From Vibrio superstes (GTDB lineage Bacteria; Pseudomonadota; Gammaproteobacteria; Enterobacterales; Vibrionaceae), in the NCBI RefSeq assembly GCF_003569005.1, contig NZ_BCUR01000004.1:1204003-1268002 (forward strand): a stretch of DNA of 64,000 nt, given 5' to 3'. Below the pieces are notes generated by a model that saw only the letters and a program-made list of their open reading frames with translations, made no database searches and was not told the DNA's origin. The position numbers were made by a program, and so were the translations under genes. Below, piece after piece: positions 50,620-59,799 of the stretch (position 1 is its first letter; each line of letters opens with the position of its first letter).

Positions 50620-51285
50620 ATGGGTATTTTTTCTCGTTTTGCTGACATAGTGAACTCAAACATTAACTCGTTGTTGGATAAGGCAGAAGATCCAGAAAAA
50701 ATGATCCGCCTTATTATCCAAGAAATGGAAGATACCTTAGTGGAAGTGCGCACAAGCTCAGCCAAAGCACTAGCAGAGCGAAAAGAGCTTCAGCGCAGAG
50801 TGGCGCAGGTGGAAGAGCAGGTTGAAGACTGGCAACAAAAAGCCTCATTGGCACTAAGTCGTGGTAGAGAAGAGCTCGCTCGTGCCGCGCTGATAGAAAA
50901 ACAGCGTATTACTAAAGTGATGAAATCTTTGCACACTGAGCAGACCTTGGTTGAAGAAACCATCACTAAGTTGAGTGATGAGGTAGGCAAACTTGAGACT
51001 AAGATTAATGAAACTCGAGCTCGCCAATCTGCTCTAGCAATGCGCCAAAATGCAGCTAAAAGTCGTAAGGATGTCCAGCAACATCTGCACAACAGCCGTA
51101 CTAAAGATACGCTGGCTAAGTTTGAGCAATACGAACAAAAGATAGATCGATTGGAAGCTGACGCAGACAGCTATCAAGTCGGTAAAGAGCCAAGTCTTGA
51201 TGATCAGTTTGCCGAGTTGCAGGCCGATGATGAAATAGAGCAAGAGCTGCAAAAAATGAAGAATTCGATTAATAAAGACCATTAA
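50620..51285 (+). CDS. pspA: Phage shock protein A
   Basis: Membrane-stress effector and negative regulator of PspF, a bacterial member of the ESCRT-III superfamily. The 221 residues are almost entirely coiled coil after an N-terminal amphipathic segment (GIFSRFADIVNSNINSLLDKAED). It oligomerises on damaged inner membrane to limit proton leakage. First gene of the operon, 13 bp before pspB. Confidence 0.96.
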   Translation: MGIFSRFADIVNSNINSLLDKAEDPEKMIRLIIQEMEDTLVEVRTSSAKALAERKELQRRVAQVEEQVEDWQQKASLALSRGREELARAALIEKQRITKVMKSLHTEQTLVEETITKLSDEVGKLETKINETRARQSALAMRQNAAKSRKDVQQHLHNSRTKDTLAKFEQYEQKIDRLEADADSYQVGKEPSLDDQFAELQADDEIEQELQKMKNSINKDH

Positions 51286-51298
51286 ATAAGGGGACGAA

Positions 51299-51529
51299 AT
51301 GTCTACAGCATTGATCACGGTACCATTAAGTGTTTTCTTAATCTTTGTTGCCCCGTTATGGTTGATTTTGCATTACAGAAGTAAGCGTAAGCTAGGGCAA
51401 GGCTTGTCTGGCGATGAAAGGGAGCAACTTCAACAACTGTCTTCGAAAGCAGTGCAGATGAAGCAACGAATCGAAACGCTTGAGAAGATCTTGGATGCGG
51501 AGTCACCGAGTTGGAGGTCTAATCAATGA
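51299..51529 (+). CDS. pspB: Phage shock protein B
   Basis: A 76-residue inner-membrane protein with one N-terminal helix (about residues 5-25) and a cytosolic coiled coil. It works with PspC to relieve PspA inhibition of PspF. Its stop overlaps the pspC start by 4 bp. Confidence 0.93.
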   Translation: MSTALITVPLSVFLIFVAPLWLILHYRSKRKLGQGLSGDEREQLQQLSSKAVQMKQRIETLEKILDAESPSWRSNQ

Positions 51530-51909
51530 GAGGGTTATATCGAGACACCCATAATGGGAAGCTGACAGGTGTGTGTGCAGGTATTGCAGCGCGCTTTGGT
51601 ATTGAAGTCTGGGTAGTACGAATTTTGTTTGTATCAGCGGCTTTACTCGGCGGTGGCTTTGTTATGGTGTTGGCGTATTTTGCTGCAAGCTTAATGCTTG
51701 AGAAGCAATCGCCGCAAATCTTTCAAACTAGGCAACAGCAGTTTGACCATCAAATGAAGCAAAAACCGTGGCAGTCAGGAAAGGCACCTAAAGAACTGCT
51801 TACCGTGATGGAGCAAGATTTCGAAGAAATGGAAACGAGCCTTAGGAAGATGGAGGCGTATGTGACCTCGGATACTAGAAAGACCAATGCCGCTTTTAGA
51901 AATCTGTAG
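51526..51909 (+). CDS. pspC: Phage shock protein C
   Basis: A 127-residue membrane sensor of the Psp response. The PspC domain spans about residues 1-60: GLYRDTHNGKLTGVCAGIA, then a membrane segment around LFVSAALLGGGFVMVLAYF. A cytosolic helical tail follows. Last gene of the pspABC operon; a shared terminator comes next. Confidence 0.95.
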   Translation: MRGLYRDTHNGKLTGVCAGIAARFGIEVWVVRILFVSAALLGGGFVMVLAYFAASLMLEKQSPQIFQTRQQQFDHQMKQKPWQSGKAPKELLTVMEQDFEEMETSLRKMEAYVTSDTRKTNAAFRNL

Positions 51910-51921
51910 ACTGAGCCAAAA

Positions 51922-51950
51922 AAAACGCCAATCACTATGATTGGCGTTTT
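51922..51950. terminator. Bidirectional terminator after pspC
   Basis: Perfect 13-bp stem AAAACGCCAATCA / TGATTGGCGTTTT with a CTA loop, between pspC and the convergent lipoprotein gene. Confidence 0.9.
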
Positions 51951-51970
51951 TTATAGAGGCTTAAAAGTGA

Positions 51971-52636
51971 TTACTTCTTAGCGACAGAGAATGCATCAAC
52001 GCGGATTTCGGTTGCTTTACCAATGTCACCACTGATTGCAGACGCGTCATCTATTTTTAGCTTTGCAAAGATTGTCGCTGAAGTATTGCCACCAGAGTTG
52101 AACTCGACCGCTACTTGACGGAAAGAGCTTCTGTCTGCCTTAGGAGCGTTGTCCATGCTTGCTACGTGGAATACTTGCTCAGCAAGTTCTTTACCAGCAG
52201 CATCGGTAGCGCCAATAACTACAGACGTTGGTGATGCGCTGCCTTTCTTATCTTCTACGTATAGAGATAATACATAATCTGTGTTTGGAGCTAGACCATT
52301 AACTTGTTGGCTAAGGCCTGGCATTGCAGAAAAGTCATCTGATGCACTGATAAAGCGAAGACGTACAGACCCTTCATCTTCAAATGCAGATACCTTTGAA
52401 CTGCCTACGTCGCCAAGACCGTTATTTTTGTCTGAGTGTTTTACCCAAACATCACTTTTACCGCTGTTAGCACGAAACTCAACGATATTTGGGTCGGCTA
52501 CTAGGTTGTCCCCTGTACCTGCTGCAACTACTGCATTTGTTGCAGGAGCCGCCATTTCAGTTTTTGCATTGTCGCTTGGAGTAGCACAACCCGCTAGTAA
52601 ACCCGCAATAGCTAGACCTAGATACATTTTTTTCAT
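51971..52636 (-). CDS. Hypothetical lipoprotein with jelly-roll-like domain
   Basis: About 221 residues. Start at 52636 (MKKMYLGLAIAGLLAGC) gives a lipoprotein signal; a GTG 15 bp upstream is possible but would lengthen the signal. The mature part has repeated beta-rich segments (GSVRLRFISASDD, LAPNTDYVLSLYVED, KATEIRVDAFSVAKK) of the kind seen in galactose-binding or carbohydrate-binding folds. No catalytic motif is visible and the function is unknown. Convergent with pspC. Confidence 0.65.
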   Translation of the reverse strand: MKKMYLGLAIAGLLAGCATPSDNAKTEMAAPATNAVVAAGTGDNLVADPNIVEFRANSGKSDVWVKHSDKNNGLGDVGSSKVSAFEDEGSVRLRFISASDDFSAMPGLSQQVNGLAPNTDYVLSLYVEDKKGSASPTSVVIGATDAAGKELAEQVFHVASMDNAPKADRSSFRQVAVEFNSGGNTSATIFAKLKIDDASAISGDIGKATEIRVDAFSVAKK

Positions 52637-52651
52637 AATCTTTTTTCCCAC

Positions 52652-53243
52652 GTTTTATTAGAGTATTCCTTTATTAGAATGGCTAAATGATACAATAGTA
52701 TTGTATGACTTAACGTGATTGATTAGACAGTTTTGTTGGCTTGTGTTAACAGAATGTTGATCCGTAACTCATTTTCAAATGGTTGTTTTATCCAATTAAT
52801 ACATTGAACTGATAATCGGTAATTATCATGCTGCAAAATCAAGGTCTATCCGTTTCATATCGATGATACTTTGGCAGATTCTTTATGGGCTCTCTTTTTA
52901 CTGCGTACTCCTCAGCCTGACTCGATTGTTTCTTGAAGATCCAAATGACAGTGAAGCCGGTACCATGATGGTAGTCGAGCCTTTGTTGCGGTATACACCT
53001 TGCTCTACAAAATTGAGCAGTGTGAGCAAGCCTCTAGTGGCGATACGAAACATGAAGTCGCGCATTGAATGCAAAGCAACCTAATACTGGCGCTTGTGTC
53101 TCATGCCTTTGTTGAAGCTCAAGTCGGTGTGTTTTTGAATACTGGTGTCATGATTGCTAAACTTTAAAGACTTTACATTTGGGGCTACGCAAGGAACAAT
53201 CCCCTCCAATAAAGAGAAATATAGCGTGTAACACTGGAAGACT
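52652..53243. other. Intergenic region of about 590 bp, no gene assigned
   Basis: The left part is the promoter region of the lipoprotein gene. Around 52863-53085 both strands have open frames (73 codons on +, about 55 on -), but neither resembles a known family or has a good ribosome site. It might be a decayed gene. The stretch after 53085 is the leader of the next membrane-protein gene. Confidence 0.45.
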
Positions 53244-53942
53244 ATGAGTAGTACCAATACCAAAAAATCTAACCCTCTATTTGAGATACTGTTTAACGTA
53301 TTCATCCCATCGTTCATCTTAATGAAGTTCAGTGGCGACGAGCATCTAGGCACAGTGCTGTCGCTTGTTGTGGCTTTGTCGTTCCCGGTTGCTTACGGTG
53401 GTCTAGAACTTATCCGCAATAAGAAGTTTAACTTCATTGCAGCACTTGGCTTTGTGAGTGTTCTTTTAACGGGTGGTATTGGCTTACTTGAGTTAGACAC
53501 TCGCTGGTTAGCACTGAAAGAGGCGCTAATTCCTGGCCTTATTGGTACCGCGGTACTGGTTTCAACCTTCACTCGTCATCCATTGATGCAAAAGCTGATA
53601 TTCAATAAAACCGTGCTGAACTTGTCTCTGATTGAAGAGCGCTTAAGAGAGAGTGGCAATGAGAAGGCGTTTGACCGCTGTTTGATGAATTCTAACTACT
53701 TGTTTGCGAGTACATTCGCGTTCTCGTCCGTGATGAATTACGCGCTGGCGACTTACATTGTTACTAGCCCTGCAGGTACAGCCGCATTCAATGAAGAGCT
53801 AGGCAAAATGACTTTATACAGTTACCCAGTGATTGCCATCCCTAGCATGTTGATGATGTTGGGTATCTTCTACTATGTTTGGCGTCAAATCCGTAGCATG
53901 ACATCGCTAGAAACAGAGCAGATTTTTCATCAAGCCAAGTAA
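53244..53942 (+). CDS. Polytopic membrane protein, VC0807-like
   Basis: A 232-residue integral membrane protein with about six hydrophobic segments (IPSFILMKFSG, VVALSFPVAYGGLEL, FIAALGFVSVLLTGGIGLLE, EALIPGLIGTAVLVSTF, a central one near residue 150, and VIAIPSMLMMLGIFYYVW). It resembles the conserved Vibrio proteins annotated as VC0807 family; that assignment is from memory. Function is unknown. It has a terminator at 53969 and appears monocistronic. Confidence 0.65.
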   Translation: MSSTNTKKSNPLFEILFNVFIPSFILMKFSGDEHLGTVLSLVVALSFPVAYGGLELIRNKKFNFIAALGFVSVLLTGGIGLLELDTRWLALKEALIPGLIGTAVLVSTFTRHPLMQKLIFNKTVLNLSLIEERLRESGNEKAFDRCLMNSNYLFASTFAFSSVMNYALATYIVTSPAGTAAFNEELGKMTLYSYPVIAIPSMLMMLGIFYYVWRQIRSMTSLETEQIFHQAK

Positions 53943-53968
53943 ACTAGCCTTAAATCATTCATGATTCT

Positions 53969-54001
53969 AAACGCACTGCAGATCTTGTGGTGCGTTTTTT
54001 T
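53969..54001 (+). terminator. Terminator after the VC0807-like gene
   Basis: AACGCACT pairs with GGTGCGTT (one T-G pair), followed by a run of T. The 320 bp from here to the efflux operon show no gene. Confidence 0.72.
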
Positions 54002-54323
54002 GTTTTAGCCTGTGCAACAACTCTGCGCTTCACTTCTTCTACAGAAACCTCTTTATCTTTGTGGGCGATGTAATCGTCACTTCTCAACTATCTGCTTGAT
54101 AATATGCACTATTTAATTAGGGGCAAGGATGAAAATCGTGCCCAAGGTCTTTGCCTATCATCATTAAAAGAAATGCGATTTCGCTTTGTTCAGTAACATC
54201 TGAACGCTTTTTAAACACATTGTGAATTATTTCTAGAAAAGTGCCAAAAACAGCCTTTTAAATTAGCGTTAACATCTTGATACATCTATGTTTAATGGTA
54301 TTGACGTTAAATAAGGAAATACT

Positions 54324-55358
54324 ATGCGCACCAACTGGATTGTTGTGCTCTTTACCGCTTTAGGCTTAGCAGGTTGCGGTGAAAAGCAAAATGCCGTCTC
54401 AGAGCCTGAATCTCGCCCAGCTAAACTTCTCACTGTGTCTGTAGGAGACAAAAGTTTTGAACGTGTGTTCCCTGCCTCTTCTGCGGCAGGTGACCGTGCA
54501 GTGCTTGCTTTCAGAGTTCCTGGTGAACTCATCGAATTGCCGGCTACGGCTGGATTGCCCGTTAAAAAAGGAGATGTATTAGCGGTATTAGAAGACAGTG
54601 AATACAAACTGCAACGCTCTAAAGCGAAGGCAAACTTTAATTTGGCTCAAGTTCAATTTGACCGAATGAAAAAACTGATCAAGGACAAGGTGGTTTCTGA
54701 GCAAGAGTATGACCAAGCGAGGTCACTTCACAAGTCAGCTCGAGCGGATTATGACCAAGCACTAGCCAATTACAGTTATACTAAACTTGCCGCTCCATTC
54801 GATGGCACGATTTCGCTCGTAAACATCGACAATTTTGAATATGTAGCCGCTAAACAGGGCGTCATGAACATCCAGTCTAATGATCTGCTTAAGGTTATTT
54901 TTCCTTTGCCAGACTCTATGCTAAATCGTTTTAGAGGATACGACGGCGTAGAATCTTACATGATATTTGATTCCTTTCCTGAGCAGCAATTTTCTTTGAC
55001 CTTTCAAGAGATAGATACAGAGTCGGACAACTCCACAGGTAGTTACAAGGTCACTATGATCATGGAGCGACCTAGTGATTTAGGCATACTGCCAGGTATG
55101 TCTGGGAATATTCACGTTATGTTACCGCGCACCGAACCCACTAAGCTACCTGAGACTTCTTTGTTTGCCTGTGGCAACGAGCAGTGTGTTTGGCGAGTCA
55201 CAGAAGACTCTATGGTTGAACAAGTTTCTATCTCTCTTAGTAGCACAGGACAAGTGGTTTCTGGATTACTCGATGGCGATCAAATAGTCATTTCTGGAGT
55301 AAAAGAACTCCAATCAGGGATGAAGATCAGAGAGTGGATTAAGGAGCGAGGCTTATGA
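54324..55358 (+). CDS. RND efflux periplasmic adaptor (first of two)
   Basis: Membrane fusion protein of 344 residues, lipoprotein signal MRTNWIVVLFTALGLAGCG. The order is typical: beta-barrel strand, lipoyl half-motif (LPVKKGDVLAVLED near residue 77), helical hairpin (about 95-150), second lipoyl half with APFDGTISLVNIDNFE, then beta-barrel and membrane-proximal domain. Its stop overlaps the next gene by 4 bp. With a second adaptor and an RND pump downstream it resembles V. cholerae vexIJK. Confidence 0.88.
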   Translation: MRTNWIVVLFTALGLAGCGEKQNAVSEPESRPAKLLTVSVGDKSFERVFPASSAAGDRAVLAFRVPGELIELPATAGLPVKKGDVLAVLEDSEYKLQRSKAKANFNLAQVQFDRMKKLIKDKVVSEQEYDQARSLHKSARADYDQALANYSYTKLAAPFDGTISLVNIDNFEYVAAKQGVMNIQSNDLLKVIFPLPDSMLNRFRGYDGVESYMIFDSFPEQQFSLTFQEIDTESDNSTGSYKVTMIMERPSDLGILPGMSGNIHVMLPRTEPTKLPETSLFACGNEQCVWRVTEDSMVEQVSISLSSTGQVVSGLLDGDQIVISGVKELQSGMKIREWIKERGL

Positions 55359-56449
55359 GTTTAGCAATGAAGTGGCTCTCGAAAGGCTCACTAGTATTGG
55401 GATTGTCTGTAGTATTGGTAGGTTGTGAAAGGCCCGTTGTAGAGCCAACAACCCATATTTCAAAAGTGGAAATTCTTCAGTTAGGTGAACCGGAAGTTAC
55501 GGATCGAATTTATTTTCCCGCGATAGCACAAGCGGCACTGCGCTCACATTTAAGTTTTAGAGTGCAGGGAGAAATTACTCTACTGCCTGTTAAGGAGGGT
55601 GATAGGGTCAAGAAAGGCGATGTCATTGCCCAACTAGACACGCGAGACTTCCAAATTGCAGTGGATAACACTAGGGCAAGCTATGCCGCTATAAACAGCC
55701 AGTACAAACGCTCCGGCCCATTGGTTAAAAAAGGCCTACTGGCACAGTCACAATATGATGAATTGGCAGCACAGCGCAATATTGCCCTCGTTGATTTGCA
55801 GTTGGCTAAATTATATTTGGAATTTACAACCCTTAAAGCGCCGGCCGATGGCATTATTTCCCGTGTCAATGTCGACCGTTTTGAGAATATTCAAGTAGGT
55901 CAGCAGATAGTCAATATTCACAGTACGGATGCGGTTGAAGTCTTGATTCAGATACCCGACCGCCTATTTGTCCATCAACCTACAAAGAGAGATTTGCGTA
56001 AGGTAAATGCCAAGGTAAAGGTTGAAAGTGGCAATATTTACGAAGCGACCATTAAAGAATTTACCACCGAACCCAATCCAGCAACCGGCACTTACAACGT
56101 GACCTTAACTATGCCAATGCCGGAGGAAGAAATTATTCTCGATGGTATGGCGTTAGAAGTGACCGCAAGAAGCAGCGAAGCTGGACTGAACGTGAGCGTG
56201 GGCTCATATGTTCCATTTAATGCAGTTGTTAATATGGATGGAGACCTCCTCGATAGAACAGAGACCTATGTGTGGGTGTTAGAAGGTAATACTGTGCGTA
56301 AGCAATTGGTAGAGATAGGAAAACTTCAAAACAGAACCGTGCAAATTGTTAGTGGCTTGCAAGGGGCGGAAAAGATCGTAGTCAAAGGAATGTCTCAACT
56401 GCGAGATGGAGCGGAAGTGGAAGTAATTAAGAAGGAGGCTGTTCAATGA
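55355..56449 (+). CDS. RND efflux periplasmic adaptor (second of two)
   Basis: Second membrane fusion protein, 364 residues, with its own lipobox (VVLVGC near residue 24). Lipoyl half-motifs are VKEGDRVKKGDVIAQLDTRDF and APADGIISRVNVDRFENIQVGQ, given in parts; the helical hairpin lies between. It overlaps both neighbours by ATGA junctions, indicating tight coupling. Two different adaptors for one pump suggest a mixed adaptor assembly. Confidence 0.88.
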   Translation: MSLAMKWLSKGSLVLGLSVVLVGCERPVVEPTTHISKVEILQLGEPEVTDRIYFPAIAQAALRSHLSFRVQGEITLLPVKEGDRVKKGDVIAQLDTRDFQIAVDNTRASYAAINSQYKRSGPLVKKGLLAQSQYDELAAQRNIALVDLQLAKLYLEFTTLKAPADGIISRVNVDRFENIQVGQQIVNIHSTDAVEVLIQIPDRLFVHQPTKRDLRKVNAKVKVESGNIYEATIKEFTTEPNPATGTYNVTLTMPMPEEEIILDGMALEVTARSSEAGLNVSVGSYVPFNAVVNMDGDLLDRTETYVWVLEGNTVRKQLVEIGKLQNRTVQIVSGLQGAEKIVVKGMSQLRDGAEVEVIKKEAVQ

Positions 56450-59400
56450 GCCAGGATAATCTCGAGCAGCAAGACGATGAGAGCACCAAAGGAATCGCCG
56501 CCTATTTCATAAAGAACAAAGTGATCAGTTGGATGATCTCTTTGATCTTTTTTATCGGTGGCACAGCTTCATTCTTTGAACTAGGGCGACTTGAAGACCC
56601 CGCTTTCACCATCAAAGACGCCATGGTAGTCACTAGTTACCCTGGGGCGACTCCTCAAGAGGTTGAAGAGGAGGTCACTTACCCTATAGAGAAGGCCATT
56701 CAACAGCTAAGTTATGTGGATGAGGTTAATTCAATTTCAAGCCGAGGTTTATCTCAGATCACAGTGACCATGAAAAATAGTTATGGCCCTGATGATCTTC
56801 CTCAAATTTGGGATGAGTTGCGTCGTAAGGTGACGGATCTCGATGGTACTCTCCCTCCTGGAGTGAACACGCCAGCAGTTATTGATGACTTTGGAGATGT
56901 TTTTGGGGTGCTATTTGCCGTTACAGGTGAAGGCTATTCGTATAAAGAACTCCTTGATTACGTTGATTACTTGCGTCGTGAGCTTGAGTTGGTCGATGGC
57001 ATCAGTAAGGTTGCTGTATCGGGTGAGCAACAAGAGCAAGTCTTTATTGAAATGTCGATGAAGCGACTTAACTCGTTAGGTATTGCTCCAGAAGCTGTGG
57101 CAAATCTCCTCAACACACAAAATATCGTCACCCCAGCAGGAGCAATACGAATGGGTGATGAGTATGTACGAATTCATCCAACCGGGGAGTTTCAAGATGT
57201 AGATCAACTTGGCGATCTCATTATTACTGATGTCGCAAAGAACAGTTCGAGTCAAATCTATTTGCGTGACGTGGCTGAGATTAAGCGTGGCTATATTGAC
57301 GTCCCAAGTAATTTAATCAACTTCAATGGTAGCTTTGCTCTCAACATGGGGATCTCTTTCAACGCGGGTGTCAACGTAGTGAAGGTAGGGGCGCAACTTG
57401 ATAAACGTTTAGCGGAGCTGAAATACCAACAGCCTATAGGCATTAGCATTTCTGAAATCTATAGCCAACCTAAAGAAGTTGATAAGTCGGTGAGCGGCTT
57501 TGTGGTTAGCCTTGGTCAAGCGGTCGGCATCGTTATCGTGGTATTACTCTTCTTTATGGGGCTTCGTTCAGGACTATTGATTGGTCTGATTCTGTTGGTC
57601 ACTGTATTAGGCACTTTTGTATTCATGAAGTACTTTGCCATCGATCTGCAGCGTATTTCTCTGGGGGCTTTGGTTATTGCGCTGGGGATGCTGGTGGATA
57701 ATGCCATTGTGGTGGTTGAAGGTATATTGGTCGGGACGCAGCGAGGGCGAACTCGCTTACAAGCGGCAACAGACATAGTGACACAAACCAAGTGGCCATT
57801 GCTTGGCGCGACCGTGATTGCGGTCACCGCATTTGCCCCTATTGGTTTGTCAGAAGACTCCACTGGTGAATATTGTCGTACGCTGTTTTCTGTATTGCTT
57901 ATCTCTCTAATGCTGTCTTGGTTCACAGCAATATCGCTAACGCCTTTCTTTGCCGAGCTTTTCTTTAAAGGGCAGAAGTTCGACCAAGATGCGGGTGATG
58001 ATCCTTACAATGGGTTTGTTTTTGTCATGTACAAAAAATTCCTAGAGTTTTGTATGCGAAACGCTTGGATAACCATGGCGACTCTCGTCGTTGCGCTAGG
58101 TGTAAGCATTTATGGTTTTACCTTTATTAAGCAAGCCTTCTTCCCATCCTCTACGACACCTATGTTCTTGTCAGATATTTGGTTACCAGAAGGGACAGAT
58201 ATACGGGTTACTAACACCAAAATGAAGGCCATTGAGACCTGGCTGCTTGATCAGGAAGGTGTAGAAAGTGTAACGACGACGGCGGGTAAGGGGTTAGAGC
58301 GCTTTATGCTGACCTATACACCAGAGAAAAGTTATGCAGCCTATGGTGAGATAGTGACACGTGTGGAAAGCTATGAAGTACTGCACGATATTATGAATAA
58401 ATATCGGGCGCATGTTGCTAGCCACTACCCTGAGATAGACTACAAGTTGAAGCAAATAGAGTTAGGTCCAGGCGGTGGTGCTAAGATCGAAGCTCGAATT
58501 ATAGGCTCAGATCCAACGGTATTACGGACGGTTGCGGGCCAAGTGGTCGATATTCTAAATGCTGATCCGGGTGCGACGGCCGTTCGTCATGACTGGCGAG
58601 AGCGTACCAAAGTGATTGAGCCTCAGTTTAATGAAAGTCAGGCTCGCCGCTACGGAATTAGTAAGAACGATATGGATCAATTTCTACAAATGTCATTCTC
58701 AGGCTTGACGGTTGGGGTGTATCGAGATGGCACAACATTAATGCCTATTGTGACCCGTTTGACTGAAGCAGAGCGAGTCGATTTTAGAAATATAGAAGGC
58801 ATGCAAATCTGGAGCCCAGTGCTTAGTGATTACATTCCTTTACAGCAGATCACTTTAGGTAATCAAGTGCGTTGGGAAGATCCGTTGATTGTCCGTAAGA
58901 ACAGAAAGCGTATGCTAACAGTGTTTGCTGACCCCGATATATTGGGCGAAGAAACAGCGGCTACTTTGCAGGCGCGTATCCAATCCAAGGTTGAAGCTAT
59001 TGAACTTCCGCCAGGCTACAGCTTGGAGTGGGGGGGCGAATATGAGTCTTCAAATGACGCAAAAGGGTCGTTGTTCTCAAGTATGCCAATGGGTTACCTA
59101 TTCATGTTCTTGATCACTGTGTTCTTGTTTAACTCAGTTAAAGAACCTCTGATAGTTTGGCTGACAGTACCTTTGGCCTTGATTGGTGTAACAACAGGCT
59201 TGTTGCTGCTCAATACGCCATTTGGCTTCATGGCGCTGTTAGGCTTCTTGAGCTTGTCTGGGATGCTATTGAAAAACGGTATTGTTTTGATTGATCAGAT
59301 TGAACTGGAGATTAAATCAGGCAAAGAAGCGTATGCCGCGGTAGTTGAGGCAGCACTGAGTCGTGTGAGACCCGTATGTATGGCGGCTATCACAACCATT

Positions 59401-59550
59401 TTGGGTATGATTCCATTACTGCCGGATATCTTCTTTAAGCCTATGGCGGTTACTATCATGTTTGGTTTGGGCTTTGCAACAGTATTGACGTTAATCGTGG
59501 TACCAGTGTTGTACAAAATGTTCCACAGAATTGAAGTGAAACAGGCATAA
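56446..59550 (+). CDS. RND-family efflux pump, inner-membrane subunit
   Basis: Proton-driven tripartite pump component of 1034 residues, with twelve membrane helices and two large periplasmic loops. TM4 has the proton-relay aspartates in GMLVDNAIVVVEG near residue 420; the N-terminal helix is at about 28-45. It belongs to the HAE/AcrB-like class, closest in organisation to VexK. No TolC-type outer-membrane gene is in the operon, so a TolC encoded elsewhere is presumably used. Possible substrates (detergents, bile salts, drugs) are inference. Terminator at 59591. Confidence 0.9.
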   Translation: MSQDNLEQQDDESTKGIAAYFIKNKVISWMISLIFFIGGTASFFELGRLEDPAFTIKDAMVVTSYPGATPQEVEEEVTYPIEKAIQQLSYVDEVNSISSRGLSQITVTMKNSYGPDDLPQIWDELRRKVTDLDGTLPPGVNTPAVIDDFGDVFGVLFAVTGEGYSYKELLDYVDYLRRELELVDGISKVAVSGEQQEQVFIEMSMKRLNSLGIAPEAVANLLNTQNIVTPAGAIRMGDEYVRIHPTGEFQDVDQLGDLIITDVAKNSSSQIYLRDVAEIKRGYIDVPSNLINFNGSFALNMGISFNAGVNVVKVGAQLDKRLAELKYQQPIGISISEIYSQPKEVDKSVSGFVVSLGQAVGIVIVVLLFFMGLRSGLLIGLILLVTVLGTFVFMKYFAIDLQRISLGALVIALGMLVDNAIVVVEGILVGTQRGRTRLQAATDIVTQTKWPLLGATVIAVTAFAPIGLSEDSTGEYCRTLFSVLLISLMLSWFTAISLTPFFAELFFKGQKFDQDAGDDPYNGFVFVMYKKFLEFCMRNAWITMATLVVALGVSIYGFTFIKQAFFPSSTTPMFLSDIWLPEGTDIRVTNTKMKAIETWLLDQEGVESVTTTAGKGLERFMLTYTPEKSYAAYGEIVTRVESYEVLHDIMNKYRAHVASHYPEIDYKLKQIELGPGGGAKIEARIIGSDPTVLRTVAGQVVDILNADPGATAVRHDWRERTKVIEPQFNESQARRYGISKNDMDQFLQMSFSGLTVGVYRDGTTLMPIVTRLTEAERVDFRNIEGMQIWSPVLSDYIPLQQITLGNQVRWEDPLIVRKNRKRMLTVFADPDILGEETAATLQARIQSKVEAIELPPGYSLEWGGEYESSNDAKGSLFSSMPMGYLFMFLITVFLFNSVKEPLIVWLTVPLALIGVTTGLLLLNTPFGFMALLGFLSLSGMLLKNGIVLIDQIELEIKSGKEAYAAVVEAALSRVRPVCMAAITTILGMIPLLPDIFFKPMAVTIMFGLGFATVLTLIVVPVLYKMFHRIEVKQA

Positions 59551-59590
59551 ACCAAGCGCTAATATGGGGCTTTAAAATTGCTGAACTCAT

Positions 59591-59620
59591 AAAGACTGCA
59601 CATTTGTGTAGTCTTTTTTT
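59591..59620 (+). terminator. Efflux operon terminator
   Basis: Imperfect stem AAGACTGCACA / TGTGTAGTCTT (one mismatch) followed by a run of T, about 40 bp after the RND stop codon. Confidence 0.82.
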
Positions 59621-59799
59621 TGTTGTGATTATGAACTTGGATCAAGCTATCGAGCGCATGGGGAAGGAAAGTAACAGTAAACCAATATCGGTATGTGTAA
59701 TCAAATGTTAGCTTTTAAGTCATTGAGTTAATTGTACTTTCAATGAAACAATGCATATTTAGAATGGCATATCGTTTAGTGCTTTCACAAGGATATGTC

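Noticed and set aside
52863-53084. 73-codon plus-strand frame before the VC0807-like gene
   Set aside because: No family resemblance and no clear ribosome site; the opposite strand is open over the same stretch, so neither frame is persuasive.
59743-59799. 19-residue N-terminal extension of the TraF-like protein
   Set aside because: The extension precedes a good signal peptide and the ATG at 59800 has an AAGGA site at the right distance.
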